From: Branchiostoma floridae
Lineage: Eukaryota; Chordata; Leptocardii; Amphioxiformes; Branchiostomatidae
Direction of reading: 5' to 3'
DNA length: 60,000 nt
Assembly: GCF_000003815.2 (NCBI RefSeq)
Contig: NC_049991.1
Coordinates: 17,036,776-17,096,775 of the forward strand
Within the stretch, counting starts at the first letter, position 1, and each line of letters begins with the position of its first letter. Made by a program: the position numbers and the translations under genes. The notes beneath the pieces were generated by a model, which had not been told where the DNA came from, did no database searches, and saw only the letters and a list, made by a program, of their open reading frames with translations. This document shows positions 32,322-43,330 of this stretch, in pieces.

Positions 32322-33827
32322 GATTTGGATAATGGTACAGAAATTATAATTACAACCAGGGAACAGTAGGGCCGATCTATACTATCAATGTACGTACATA
32401 CGAAACATGACATGTGAGAAAAGGACTTCTACAGAAACAAAGAGGGTTTTATGATCCAAGGCACATATTGGGCGATGTCGCCTGTCCCCCATTGGGTCTC
32501 TGAATTCAGGATTCTGCACAAAGAACACTTTGGAAGACCGGACGGAAAAAGTGAAGATAACTGGCCGAGCTGATACACTGATGATAGACATTATTAACAC
32601 ATGTGTATAGAGCTTATGTAGGTTATTTGACGGACAGGAACCGCGCACAGGTAACAACATACGGGTTGTCAGGAATGGAGCTGTTCCACACTCATCCATC
32701 ACATTCAGCACCGAGGACAGGCCCAATGTGACATAAAACATAGCATTCCTTTGCAATATGCCAACTGTACAATGTAAAGAAAGTCCAATGACATAGTACA
32801 TGATCAAATGAATATGTTTCTGACACGCCTGAAAAGGTCAGGTTAATGATTAGCAACTTTGACGTGATTTTTAGTTTTGTCTAGCTCGGTAGAGCTCGGC
32901 TTTAAGTGTGTTGAGTGCTGTTCATTGCTGTAAATGAAAATATAGTGTTTAGGTGTTGGATTTTATTTAAAACTGGAGTAATGTATTGTGAGGAATGAAA
33001 AGCCGCAAAAGTATCGCAAATGACTTTTTTGTTGTAATGACCAATTTAAAGTTTTATATAGAGTCCATTCCAAGACACCATGATGGTTTTTAGGCGATAT
33101 TTGTAATAAGTCTGAATTATTTTGAATAAAAGAATATCTAAGCCACAATAATTTTTTTTTGTTTCAAAAATTGACAAAGAAAATATTAAACTATTTGAAT
33201 TCCTTTGAATATTTTAAAAACATTTTGAAAGTAACTGTACAAAAATATCTTTATTTAAAATAATTCTGAAGCCTCTGTGTGATTATTTCACATTTACAAA
33301 TATTTACAAATATTTGTAAACTTCGCCAAATGGTAAGATTAGTTTATTGCCCCCATAAAAGTAAGCCCTATTGTTGCATCTGTATAGTCAAACCCGACAA
33401 TAGTATCCATAGTATCATGTAGTTGATTAGACACTAGTTTTATGTACTTACCTCTCTTAGTTCTTGAGACTGTGTATGCAATTAGCCCTAGGGCATGATT
33501 TTGCAAATAAACAATAAACAATTACTTATATACGGTCGTATATATTTTTAGATTTCACTGCTGGGCACTGGTAGATCCTTTGTGGTGGGCCATTGTTGCA
33601 ATGATTTTAAAAATGAATAGTTTGCATGGTTTTAAAAACGCCAAATATTGTATGTTCTCTTTTGCTAACGTTGCACATAACAAGCATGGCAACTTGGATT
33701 ACGTTTACATTTATGTATCAAAGAATGGACAAGAACGTGTTCGTTCCCTGGATAAGAAGAGACACATATATGTACGTGGGCAGAGAAGCAGACATATCAA
33801 ATGCACCTTCCTAAAATACATGTGAAT

Positions 33828-34262
33828 TAGGCGTGGGTACCGGTACAGAAAATTCAGGTCCAGGTCCGGTTCAGGTCCCAAGGATCAGGTCCAGGTCCGG
33901 ACCTGAACCTGGACCTGATTCAGTATTACTCATGCCAATGGTCCATTTCACTGCAAAGAAATCTGTTTGGTGGAGTATTAGACTTACACTGGCGTCTTAA
34001 AATCCTACAACGCTAACTGCACCTGTACGATTTACTGTAAAACTTGGTAGAAATGACTATAAAATCTTCTCTACTTCACTCTTGTTATTTTCTTCCACCT
34101 GCAAGCACCAAAACGTGTGAATGCCTGATCAAATAATCTGTTAATTTTCTAATAGGTCCAACATCCGGTCCACCTAATTTTTTCAGGTCCGGTTTTTCTG
34201 GACCGGTCCAATAAGAAAAAAAACGGTTTTGTACCGGTACGCTGTACCGATACCCAGCCCTA
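33828..34262. mobile_element. hAT-like foldback element
   Basis: The left end TAGGCGTGGGTACCGGTAC and right end GTACCGATACCCAGCCCTA are inverted repeats. The inside holds several (CAGGTCCAGGTCCGG)-type repeats. The flanks match at 7 of 8 bases (ATGTGAAT at 33820-33827, GTGTGAAT at 34263-34270), which fits the 8-bp target duplication of hAT elements. There is no transposase ORF, so it is non-autonomous. Confidence 0.7.
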
Positions 34263-34744
34263 GTGTGAATAGAATAAGTAAATGAACCCTCTCGTCCCTT
34301 TTCTTCTATTTTTTTTCCTCAGACCAATCTGAGTACAGTTCTGAAAACATTAACGTTCCAGATTGGGTCTCAGAGTACACTAGACATGCAACATTTGTAA
34401 GCAAACACAGCATACGTATGTCAACCATATCCCACACCATGCAAAACTCAATGTTAAAAGAAAATCACCCCCATCGCTATATATAATGGACTCTTCGTGT
34501 AACACCAAGTATACGTACCGGGGTGCTAGATACACAATGGCCTGAAAATAGCCTAAAAACCTCAATAAAATCTTTCTAAAGACAGATATGAAAAAAACGT
34601 GGCAATCAAATGCAGAAGCGAGTGCTATTTTCTGATAGATGATATTTACCAGGATACAAAAATTACAGTTTTGTATAAAGAAACATGCACAAACTGTGCT
34701 CAAGATTCATTGTATTTTACGTTTTACGTGTTCTGCTCTCTTTT

Positions 34745-35036
34745 ATATCCTTCTTTTCGTTCCCACATCTGCCCGGGCCCGGGTTTTCAAATGTGACGTA
34801 GGCATAAACTGTAAGCAATATCGAACATGTTAGGCTAACGTCATGTTTCCACAAAAGGGCATGGCTGGGCAGTTTGGGGGATGAAAAGAAAGATATAAAA
34901 GACAACAAAACGCAAAACGGACCCAAAATAATTCAACAGCTTGCCTTGTGCAAATTTATTGCTATAAACTTTAATTTGTCGTTTTTCGCAAACAGCACGG
35001 CCGGGCCCCGGGTAGGAAATGTGACGTGCAGTTATT
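34745..35036. repeat. Family L repeat abutting the sialyltransferase stop
   Basis: The segment contains GACAACAAAACGCAAAACGG, GCCTTGTGCAAATTTATTGC and GGGCCCCGGGTAGGAAATGT. The inverse of 56862-57055 has the same strings in the same order. A TTTATT at 34955-34960 reads as AATAAA on the minus strand, about 112 nt past the sialyltransferase stop. Confidence 0.65.
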
Positions 35037-35071
35037 ATGGACCAGATTATAAACACGTGATGCCATTTTCC

Positions 35072-38000
35072 TTATGTCTCACACTCCCCATCCTGTAGCC
35101 TTAAAACGCCTCTTCTGTGCAGATCTTTGTACAAACGGTACTCAGTGTCCATGTGGTGCTTCTTCAGGTTGATGATGGGTTCATCGACGGCGTCATCTGG
35201 GAAGTAGTGGTACGGAATGGGCCTGTCTTGTTTATCCCTGGGGAAGGGGTAGAAGCCGTACAGGTAGAGGTGGTCACAGAACGTGCTCGTCATGAGGACA
35301 GTTGTGAGGCCAGATGACGGACGGCTGTGGAGTTTCCAACCCGCTACCTTTGATGCGATCCTGATTTTAGAGCCAGAGAACATGAAAATCTAATCTCCAA
35401 GCAGATTCTCTCCGGTGGCATAAAACTAGTAACATAAGCTGGGGAAGGATTTTATTAAAGGGAGAGGGTAAATATATAAGATTTATTTTTTTGTATATGG
35501 TTTTGCCCCCCCGGAGGAATCTGCTTGGAGATGAATGAAAATCATGACATTGATACGATCTCTCATCATTACGGCAAGGCCCACGTTGTTCCGGTTATAA
35601 TTTACCTCTTAGTAGGCATGCAATTTTTTTTAACACCGCGGCCCATGGAAGCAAAATATATATACCTATGTACACATCACTTGAGGTAAGGTGTAATATG
35701 TGATGTATACTGAGTTGTAGACATCATTTGCTTCATCTCGAGAACGTCGGCCTTTCTTCAATCGTTCATCCGTTTATTCGAGTAGTCTCTTTTACAAAAA
35801 ATTATCACTATTCTTTGTCACATGTATGTCCCCTATGTTTCCTTTATGTACAAAACGTACTTTCAATTAGCATCCGGGCTTGAACATGCAAATAAGCAAG
35901 TTTTAGATATTCATAATATACAATACAATCTTGACATCATCAGACATGATGATAGAACAAGGACCAGCCCGTTGACTAATGACGGATTGGTGGTTTATAG
36001 AAACACTTGGTACTCTATTTCAACTTTGACTGAAATCATCTGTTAATGACTTTGATGACCAATTCTAATGGGCAAACATACCAACCGCCCCCCCCCCCCC
36101 TTTCCACAAGAAATTGTGACCGCACTGAGAATTTCATAGACAAAGAACGACGTTTACTTTTCATGCCGTCTGTTGTCTTCTAAATCATACTTTTCAATCT
36201 TGTATAACATTATAATCATTAAGTCAAGGGTGTCTGTAAGTTTGCTCAGCGATCCCCGAGTTAGATATTGAAAGTGTGTGAAAGATATTGAAATCTCCGT
36301 CAAGTGCGAGCTTCAGAAATAAGCTAAACTAAACTAACTGCACATACAAATCTTCAAAATCAATCCCAAGCAACATAAACATAGAAATGATAACTTACGG
36401 GTTGATGACCTTATTCCGTCTAAGATCTTGTTTGCGTCCCCAGAAAGAGAGCAACAGTTTGTTGCTCCTGGCGGCTGCCATCAGCGCGTTTTGCGAAACT
36501 CTATCCCCCACCAGTACAGTGTTGTTGATACTACTTAAGCGCTCTGGATACGGATCACGAGACCTGTCTTTCATTTCAGAACATTCCTTCATTCTGTTGA
36601 CCACGTTCGTGTTCACGAAAGTCATGTTGGTCTTTCGACCGACATCTTTTTCGAACCCTACGATCGCTGGCAGATTGATTCGCATGACGTAGTCCTTGGC
36701 ATCAATGTCGGCGCCGCAGTTGCTTCCCAAAAGGATGCCGCCATTTGCAACAACAGCACAAGTTTTATATTGACCGATGGGCTGAACTAAAGGGCCTTTC
36801 GATCGACATGACTTTTTCCGTCGTTTCCCTCCACATTTCACCGGCGACTTTCCCAATAAAGTCCTGGTTTTAAGTTGTCGTCTTGGATGAAGTTTCGCTG
36901 TAGCTTCTCTGTAAGATATTAAAGAAGTTGTACGAAATGAAAACGCGATATTTTGTTCATTCTCTGATTTCCACCTCTGCTCTAAAACACCGTGGTAGAC
37001 TAGCTGCTTGCTGTTCGTGTATTAATGTTCTTTGCAACTTACATGTGTTGAATACTAGTAGTCGAATATTTCTTGAACAAAACTTGGTTGTGTACGAAAA
37101 ATCAAGTGACTTACAAAACTGACGAAACTGCTCACGGGAGCAGAAACGGACAGATATCGTAACGTTAAAACTTAACAATTTCGCCTCCCAAACACCTGCT
37201 TGCAGATTGGGCTATAAAAGCGGAAGCGTGGCCAATATTTTACTCCTCTGCCGACTAAAGTCCTTCCCCAGCTTATGTTACTGTCTTGCCACGGAGGAAT
37301 CTGCTTGGAGACTATATAAAAGCCACAGTTCAGTGTGGCCAGAGGCAGAATACACCTTCCCTTACGTCATCAGTCTCCATGGAGACGTTCGGTGCCGAAG
37401 CCTCGAAACAAATGAGTTCATTGTCAGTGACCTCTGTATTGCATAATTGTTATTTATGTCATACCTGCGACGCGATCCGACCCGCGGTCGGGCCGGTGCC
37501 TCGGGTGATACGGAATACACCGTGTCGTATTCTATATACATCGCCCAATCTCCAAGCAGATGTTGGGGAAGCTAAATTACTACATTTTTCCATGGCAGTT
37601 GTCCCGTCAACCATCTCATCAGATTGGTAAAGGTCATGCGATCGTCGTACGATCGATAACTTCGGGCATTTTGGAGTGTAGCCATGTACGTGTCTTGCAA
37701 AGTTCAACTCTCCGTACTCAAAAGGCTATTTTGGATCCTTCTCGTTAGTTGTAATAGCCTGCTTGAAAACTCTATGGCATCAAAATCGTACGTTAATGTT
37801 GTTCAGTGTTCAATACTAATTTGTTCAACCTTCCAGACCACTTAGATTTCACCATGAAGGCCATAATCTTTTTTTTCTCTTGCATCAATTTTGGGAGCAT
37901 CCCAGAGGATGTCATCCATATAATAAAATCAACATGGCCTTATTACGATTTATCGCTATTGTAAAGCCCCCTTCGCACGAATGAGCCGGAATGCCGTCGG

Positions 38001-40481
38001 AATGAAAATTCTTTTCTATTCCTCGCAAGTCCTGGCAATTCGTAGTGTGTTCTAACTGCATTCCAGCTATTTGTGCCCGTTCTTTTGGCTAGCCCGAAAG
38101 TTTTTGACATGTTAAAAACTGTCGAGGTGCATTCGAAGTGGAGAAATATCGAATGGCATTCATAGTGGATTCTAAGTGTATTCTAATTATTTTAACTGCA
38201 GTCTGACGGCACTCTGCGGCATTCCAACATTATTCGAAACATTATCTCATTCGATGGAGAATCGAAACGGCAATTCATCTCGAATCCTGTCCGAATGTGG
38301 CCGAAAGAATACCTGGAATGTAGTCGGAATGTCTAGAATACACTACGAATGCACAGGAATAGAAAATAATTTTCATTCTGACGACATATTCTGGATCATT
38401 CCTTCTCGTGGGAAGGGGATTTAAGGACCATTTGGAATTCCCACCCGAATGGCCCCGAATGTGGCACGAATTTTGCAAGTAATTCATTCCGCCTGGTTCT
38501 TCTTGATTCCTGCCGATTCGGTTTCAGTGTGAAGGCCCTATAAGGGCAACCTGTCTGACTTCCCGGGGCATAAATACACCTTTAGTTAGATATGAGCTCA
38601 CTCCACAAAAAAGTAGTTTTTGATAGCAACAGCGACAAATACATGTTAACGTTATAAATCTAGTGACGACGACGCGTAAATCAACTACCCTGGAACCACG
38701 CTGATACCATGGGGCGGCAGGCGGTTTCTTCGGTGGCTAAATGCAGTCCGCCCGCCGAACTAACTCAGAGCTCCGATCCGTGAAGGTTTAGCCCAAGGAA
38801 GTTTTGCTGACTCCTGTTATGCCAGGTGGCACGAGACCGAAAAGGGCAGCGAAGCGGAAGCCTCATTCGGGCCCAACTCCCCGAAGCGGTAATTTTAGAT
38901 CGGCGGGCAGACTGCCTAGCTTTGGCCGCCGAAGAAACATGTTGGCTGCCTGTTTGGCGCCCTACTCTCCAAGCAGAGGTTGAGCCGCGGAGATATACTG
39001 TATATGACAGAAGAAGGAAAAAAAACTCTTACGTGGAGGAGCGTGCCTGTAATTTCCCGACTACTACTATATCTCCGCGACTCAACCTCTGCTGGAAGAG
39101 TTCTGGCACCCAGGGTAAAAGCAGTCATTACCAGATCCATCCAGTTTATAGCACTACTAGTAAATCCCAATTGTAGTACAGTGTAACATTGAGTGACATG
39201 TACACAATCAATCACTGACCTCATTAATGCCAAAGCTGTTTCGTTGAATGTCTTTGAGGAGTCTGGTGACGTCGCAGGACGGGTTTGGTCGGACTGAAGT
39301 GTGGTGTTCTTACTCGGGTTGTACCGAGGGACAGGTGCTGTTATCTGTTCACTGGACAAACATTCAGGTTTTGTTAGCAACATGTTTTTGTTTTCAAATA
39401 TCGTGAATTTATTCACATTACCTATGGGGCCTTGTCTAATGATTTAGACTTACCGTGCGAATCATGCGCTGCATATTAAAATCTAAATGATCGACATTCT
39501 TCAATGAAATCCGTAGCTATGAATGTGTGAAGGATGACACATCTGCCAGCTTATGGTTTCTAAGGCCGTTGATAAGGCCGTTGCTGAGGTTTCAGATCGT
39601 TCTCCACAGCAAAACTTCACAGAACGAAATTTTCTGTATTATTTTGCTCCACACAATACAAACAACCCTGACATTTCAGAGATTTTCCATGTTTGACACA
39701 TAAGCCCCCCCCCCCCCAACACACACACACATACGCTGCATTTATCGTCCACAATTGCATACCTTGGGTGCATTGTGTGGCGTAATGGAAGTGTTTCACT
39801 CAGAACCGAGTGGTCCTGGGTTTAAATCCTGCTATTTCCCCGACTTTCCTCACTCCACAAGCCCTTATACCCCCCTCACATTAGGTGAAAATCGATCGGA
39901 CGACAAGTCTGCGAGCTCTAAATTACGAGGAGGCATGACCCTGCTGCCGATGAAGAAATGGCAGAGTCTCCCCCTTCCCGTCAGGCTCATGCCTCCTCGT
40001 AATTTAGAGATGGCAGACTCGTCGTCCGATCGATTTTCGCCTAATGTGAGGGGGTATTAGGAAATACACTTTTAAAACACGACTTTCCTCACTCTACCCA
40101 AATGTAAAAATGGGTACCTGACTTCGGTTGGGGAGGTAAAAGGGGATGAAAGGCTCCACCTTCAAATACCGTGGCAAAGGATAACAAGTCAGTACCCTAA
40201 CGGCCTTAAAGCTATCCGACCACCTTTACCCTCTGTCTGTCTGTAAGTGTCATTGTTTATATAAGTTTCTAACTTATATAAGTTACTTACTGCACTACCA
40301 CACTGTCCTTGTCTGTCTGAAAGCGTTAAGCAAAACATACTCACCTTAATAAATGTTGTTGAAGGACAAGTATTATTGCCATGACAGTCAAGCTGACGAC
40401 ACATAATTTGAGTTTTCCAAGATGACTCGAGGAAAACAGAGGATGGTCTTGCTTCGGTCTCGTTTCTTGTTCCGACGCCAT
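35072..40481 (-). CDS. Alpha-2,8-sialyltransferase (ST8Sia family), 4 exons
   Basis: This is a Golgi type II enzyme that moves sialic acid from CMP-sialic acid to sialylated glycans. Exons in coding order: 40481-40345, 39351-39220, 36908-36399, 35360-35072. All introns are GT-AG, and the 1068 nt join in frame to 355 aa, normal for the family. A short cytoplasmic tail is followed by a membrane anchor (about 26-42, CVVSLTVMAIILVL) and a stem. Sialylmotif L starts at C140 (CAVVANGGILLGSNCGADID). Motif S is about 274-296 (PSSGLTTVLMTSTFCDHLYL, with C288). The VS motif is HHMDTEY (H328/H329), followed by LHRRGVLRL. The subtype (ST8Sia1/5/6-like or another) cannot be settled by eye. A second in-frame ATG 35 codons upstream (40586) would add an unusual N-terminal extension, so the downstream ATG is preferred. 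Confidence 0.93.
35391..35534. mobile_element. Foldback MITE, family A' copy next to a splice acceptor
   Basis: It begins TAATCTCCAAGCAGATTCTC and ends GGAGGAATCTGCTTGGAGAT. It lies in the last intron of the sialyltransferase, starting only about 30 nt from the exon 4 acceptor (35361). The interior is AT-rich and unlike the other two A' copies. Confidence 0.8.
35864..35900. repeat. Repeat tail (CAATTAGCATCCGGGCTT)
   Basis: A diverged copy of the tail seen at 25525-25570 and 33472-33512, in the sialyltransferase intron 3. Confidence 0.5.
37195..37314. mobile_element. Foldback MITE, family A' copy (decayed left end)
   Basis: The right end is intact (CCACGGAGGAATCTGCTTGG). The interior TACTCCTCTGCC and CCCCAGCTTATGTTACTGTC matches 25741-25851. 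The left end is degraded. A lone left end of the same type (CAATCTCCAAGCAGATGTTG) occurs at about 37548. Confidence 0.7.
37632..37792. mobile_element. Foldback MITE, family C copy 3 (truncated)
   Basis: It begins GGTCATGCGATCGTCGTACG and keeps the family interior (CTTCGGGCATTTTGGAG, TGCAAAGTTCAACTCT). The right arm stops early at about 37790. It lies in sialyltransferase intron 2. Confidence 0.7.
37967..38545. mobile_element. Foldback-like element rich in GAAT/ATTC words
   Basis: The ends are partly complementary (AAGCCCCCTTCGCACGAATG at the left, CGGTTTCAGTGTGAAGGCCC at the right). The whole 580 bp is packed with CGGAATG, TCGAAT and GAATTC-like words on both strands. It lies in sialyltransferase intron 2. 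No ORF of substance. Confidence 0.55.
38965..39102. mobile_element. Foldback MITE, family A'' (GGTTGAGCCGCGG type)
   Basis: The left arm CTCTCCAAGCAGAGGTTGAG continues to CCGCGGAGATATA. The right arm TATATCTCCGCGACTCAACC continues to TCTGCTGGAAGAG. The outer CTCCAAGCAGA matches families A and A', but the rest of the arm is different. It lies in sialyltransferase intron 2, about 120 bp past exon 2. Confidence 0.8.
39770..40230 (+). mobile_element. SINE split by a Harbinger-like MITE
   Basis: A tRNA-like head (GTGGCGTAATGG, then CCTGGGTTTAAATCC) leads to the core GCCCTTA, where the element is interrupted. It resumes at 40057 with TTAGGAAATACAC and then GGGTACCTGACTTCGGTTGG. The body agrees with the SINEs at 13196-13990 and 43144-43330. 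It lies in sialyltransferase intron 1. Confidence 0.75.
39868..40056. mobile_element. Foldback MITE, family D copy 2 (PIF/Harbinger-like), complete
   Basis: 189 bp. It begins TACCCCCCTCACATTAGGTG and ends CCTAATGTGAGGGGGTA, with arms extending through AAAATCGATCGGACGAC to a GGCATGACCCT/AGGCTCATGCC centre. TTA flanks both sides (39865-39867, 40057-40059). Removing the element and one TTA restores the SINE core, which fixes the 3-bp duplication. No transposase gene. Confidence 0.88.
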
Positions 40482-40579
40482 ATCTTTTAAAAACCCGCTA
40501 CGTATGCCGTGGAGTATGTGAAGTTGTGAAAACACGGTGTAGGTACGGTTGTACGCGAAACGGTTGTACAGGGTCACCC

Positions 40580-40621
40580 TTAACATGGAAACTGGCACAA
40601 AGATTCTTGTTCCGGCGCCAT
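40580..40621 (-). other. Small upstream ORF that mirrors the sialyltransferase start
   Basis: ATG at 40621 opens a 13-codon frame (MAPEQESLCQFPC) ending at 40580. Its first codons match the real start (MASEQE) 140 bp downstream, and the surrounding DNA is also similar, which points to a local duplication of the first-exon start. It would act as a uORF only if transcription begins upstream of it. Confidence 0.5.
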
Positions 40622-41359
40622 TTTTGTCAACCTGCAAAGCCGTTGTAGTGAACTTGTGACCACATTCCGTTCCAACCGGTTACATCTATATCCGACCAAC
40701 TTTTGACCCAACGAGTAATTATTAAATTATGTCATCAATCAGAATGTCAAAACTACAGAGTGAAATAATCACTCGAGTGTCGCAACCCTGAACATTGTTC
40801 TCCTTTTTCTTAATGTCAGTGTTCTTTGAATAATATTTAAATTGGTTTGATTCAAACCGTTTTAATTTAAAGCATTGTTGGAAAACTTTTTTAAACGGCC
40901 GAAAATTGAAAAGGTCATTTCCTTCCGCCTCAGGCGAGTCAGACAAAACATACCTCTGAAGAGACCCATTTACCCGTGAGAGACAAGAGGGTCGAAGTTT
41001 GGAAAATAATTTTTCATATCTACTCTTGCATATTGTAAAGGAAAATAATTTTATTTTTGGTCATGCAGAATTATGTGTATATGTTTGAAATTGACATATT
41101 TTAATGAAATATTCATAATTATATCCCGAAGATGTCAAAGGTTCCATTGTTATGAAGGGTCGGAGTCGTCAACTTTCCATTGCCTCGAGTGCAGTACAAC
41201 CTTAATCTGCTAGATGGCACAATAGGAACGTGTAGTATAGTTTTATAAGAGATTAGCAACCTAAAATGACAGGGAAGTTTTTTTTCGTTTGTCAACAAAG
41301 TGTGACTTTAAGTATAACCACATCCGTTTGCTTTATTACCTTCGCTAGAAGATCATGTT

Positions 41360-41800
41360 TTCCGTAGCGTTTACGTGCACGTGTGTGGGTGGGGTGTATA
41401 TGCGCGTATGTATTTAGTCGACCAGCACAGCTCCAGAATGCCTATATGGATTGTCTAGATATTTTTTACGTGGGTAGGTCTTGATATCGATGTCACCTTG
41501 AAACGATTGGATTTTGGGCTCCCCAACGACTTGCTATGGTACTGCAGCGGAATTTCCGTTTTTGATATCTCGAGTTCTGGACATGCTACAGTCGTGATTT
41601 TTACGTGTTAGACAGCTCTTGGGGGCAGAGAGTATGTGGCATATGTTTCGGCCCCCTAGCGACTATTTTGGGAACAGGAACAGCCGGTTTAGTTTCAGAC
41701 TTTGAAAGAGAATAACTCAAAAAGGATCATCGGGATTTTTGGTATGCAGATAGCTTAAGTTATGCCGATATAATTGGATGCAATGTAACTATGCAAATCA
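41360..41800. repeat. Family J dispersed repeat
   Basis: It contains CGTGTGTGGGTGGGGTGTAT, GATTGGATTTTGGGCTCCCC, GGTACTGCAGCGGAATTTCC and TCGAGTTCTGGACATGCTAC in order. These match parts of 24895-25180, 52430-52580 and 53262-53520. Confidence 0.65.
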
Positions 41801-41922
41801 AAATCCAATTTGCATAATTGATTAAGAAATCTATAAACCCACTCCATTCCATTATAGGACTATTGCAGCATGTGATTGCACTTGTAACTGAGAAAGAGAA
41901 AAATGTTGATAGATAATTTGCA

Positions 41923-42135
41923 TACTGTAAATGCATTTAAGTTCGCGGGGATTTAATTTCGCGGTAGAGGGAAAAAGGACTTTTCGCGCTGGTTTTAATT
42001 TCGCGGTAACACCATAGACTGCAGTCTAATACCATAATAGAAAAATTTTCGCGGTGGTTTTAAGTTCGCGGTAAGGTGGTCACCGCGAAAACCGTGAACA
42101 TTAATCCACCGCGAACATTTCTGCATTTACAGTAA
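41923..42135. mobile_element. Foldback MITE, family B copy 2
   Basis: It begins TACTGTAAATGCATTTAAGT and ends CATTTCTGCATTTACAGTA. Like the copy at 24483-24667 it is full of TTCGCGGT/ACCGCGAA words, but it lies in the reverse orientation. Both ends are intact. Confidence 0.85.
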
Positions 42136-43143
42136 TTCATAAGAAAATGCTATAACCCCATCGTGGTAAATGACTTGAATTTCTTACTTATGGCATTTGG
42201 AAGTTATGTAGATTGGGACATCTTTGAACATTGATTATGGAAATGAGGACCTCACATTCAGCCTATCATACGGGCCTCATACGGACTTGAATGTGAACTG
42301 TGAACCCACCTTTATATACACGTACAAGTCTGCATGAGTTGCGTATTGACATTCTTTGACGTTTGACTCTCCGACGGTTTCAACATTTTAGCAATTTACA
42401 AACTCGGCCATATGTCATTGATAGCGCACTGGTCAACAGATTTAAACCCATGAAGAAGGAGGATAACGTTATACGTAGAAAAAACCTCGCAACAACAGCT
42501 TTCAACGTTCCTGAACATTTACTCAAGGGGGTAAACCTGGTTTATTCTGAAGTAATGCAACAGCTTGGAGGCTAAAGCACATTGCACCGTTAGAAACAAG
42601 TTACTAAAACGTGTTTTTGACACTACCCGTTCTCCCTACCAAAATAGGTCGGGAACATACCGCGATCTAAATATGGTTCAGCAGTCTGAATATGCATCAT
42701 CGTGATATTGATATAGCTACAGGGAAGAGATGACCACAAACCTGTATACTCTCTACCACTGTCCAATAGCCAGTGTTGCACAATCATGTCCGTGCACAAT
42801 TTCTAAATGCAGGCCATTGCGAATATTTTTTTAATCAAAGCCCTATGCTAGATTTCCAGGATATGGTGTTAACCCTTGTGTAGATTTTCTGTTGTCATTC
42901 AATATCCAAACACTTATTGGTGGTTTTCTACGGGTCCGCTATCCAGCTAGCCTCCTTTGCACACTTCTAACGGCGTTTATGTTTTAGGAGGATGGCCGAG
43001 ACACTTCCTCTCCTGCCATTTCAAAACCTTAACCCATGTCGTAAGATTACAAATCAGTGCCCCCTCCCCAATAAATCCAGCGCTGCTAGAAGTTCGCGAA
43101 GGAGGCTGAAATCCTGCCATATATGTTATATGCAAAAGCAGAA

Positions 43144-43330
43144 GCGTCAGGCGTGGCGTAACTGGTAGAGAGTTCGATCCCCGCCGTGTCACGCCCCGAC
43201 GTTGTGCCCTTGGGAAAGGCACTTTACACGACCTTCCTCACTTCACCCAGGTGTAAAAATGGGTACCTTCTGTCTGTACCGTGCATGTGGCACTGTTAAT
43301 ATAAGTTACCAAAAACTTGAGTGCAGTGCC
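43144..43330 (+). mobile_element. SINE fragment
   Basis: The tRNA-like head is shortened (GGCGTGGCGTAACTGGTAGA then AGTTCGATCCCC). The core TTGTGCCCTTGGGAAAGGCA and the segment CCCAGGTGTAAAAATGGGTA are well kept. Confidence 0.75.

Larger units (their letters stand above)
32322..35071. other. Intergenic DNA between receptor and sialyltransferase
   Basis: No gene is supported. An AATAAA at 33125-33130 is a possible distant poly(A) signal for the receptor. The tail repeat (CAATTAGCCCTAGGGCAT) lies at 33472-33512, the hAT-like foldback at 33828-34262, and family L repeat material from 34745 to the sialyltransferase stop. Confidence 0.5.

Noticed and set aside
32385-32807. 140-codon minus-strand frame after the receptor
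   Set aside because: No domain, no splice or poly(A) context; it lies where the receptor 3' UTR is expected.
36387-36692. Plus-strand frame of 101 codons
   Set aside because: Shadow of sialyltransferase exon 3, whose motif L is unmistakable on the minus strand.
38826-39176. 116-codon plus-strand frame
   Set aside because: It runs through the family A'' foldback and into intron sequence; the protein reads as the element's arms.
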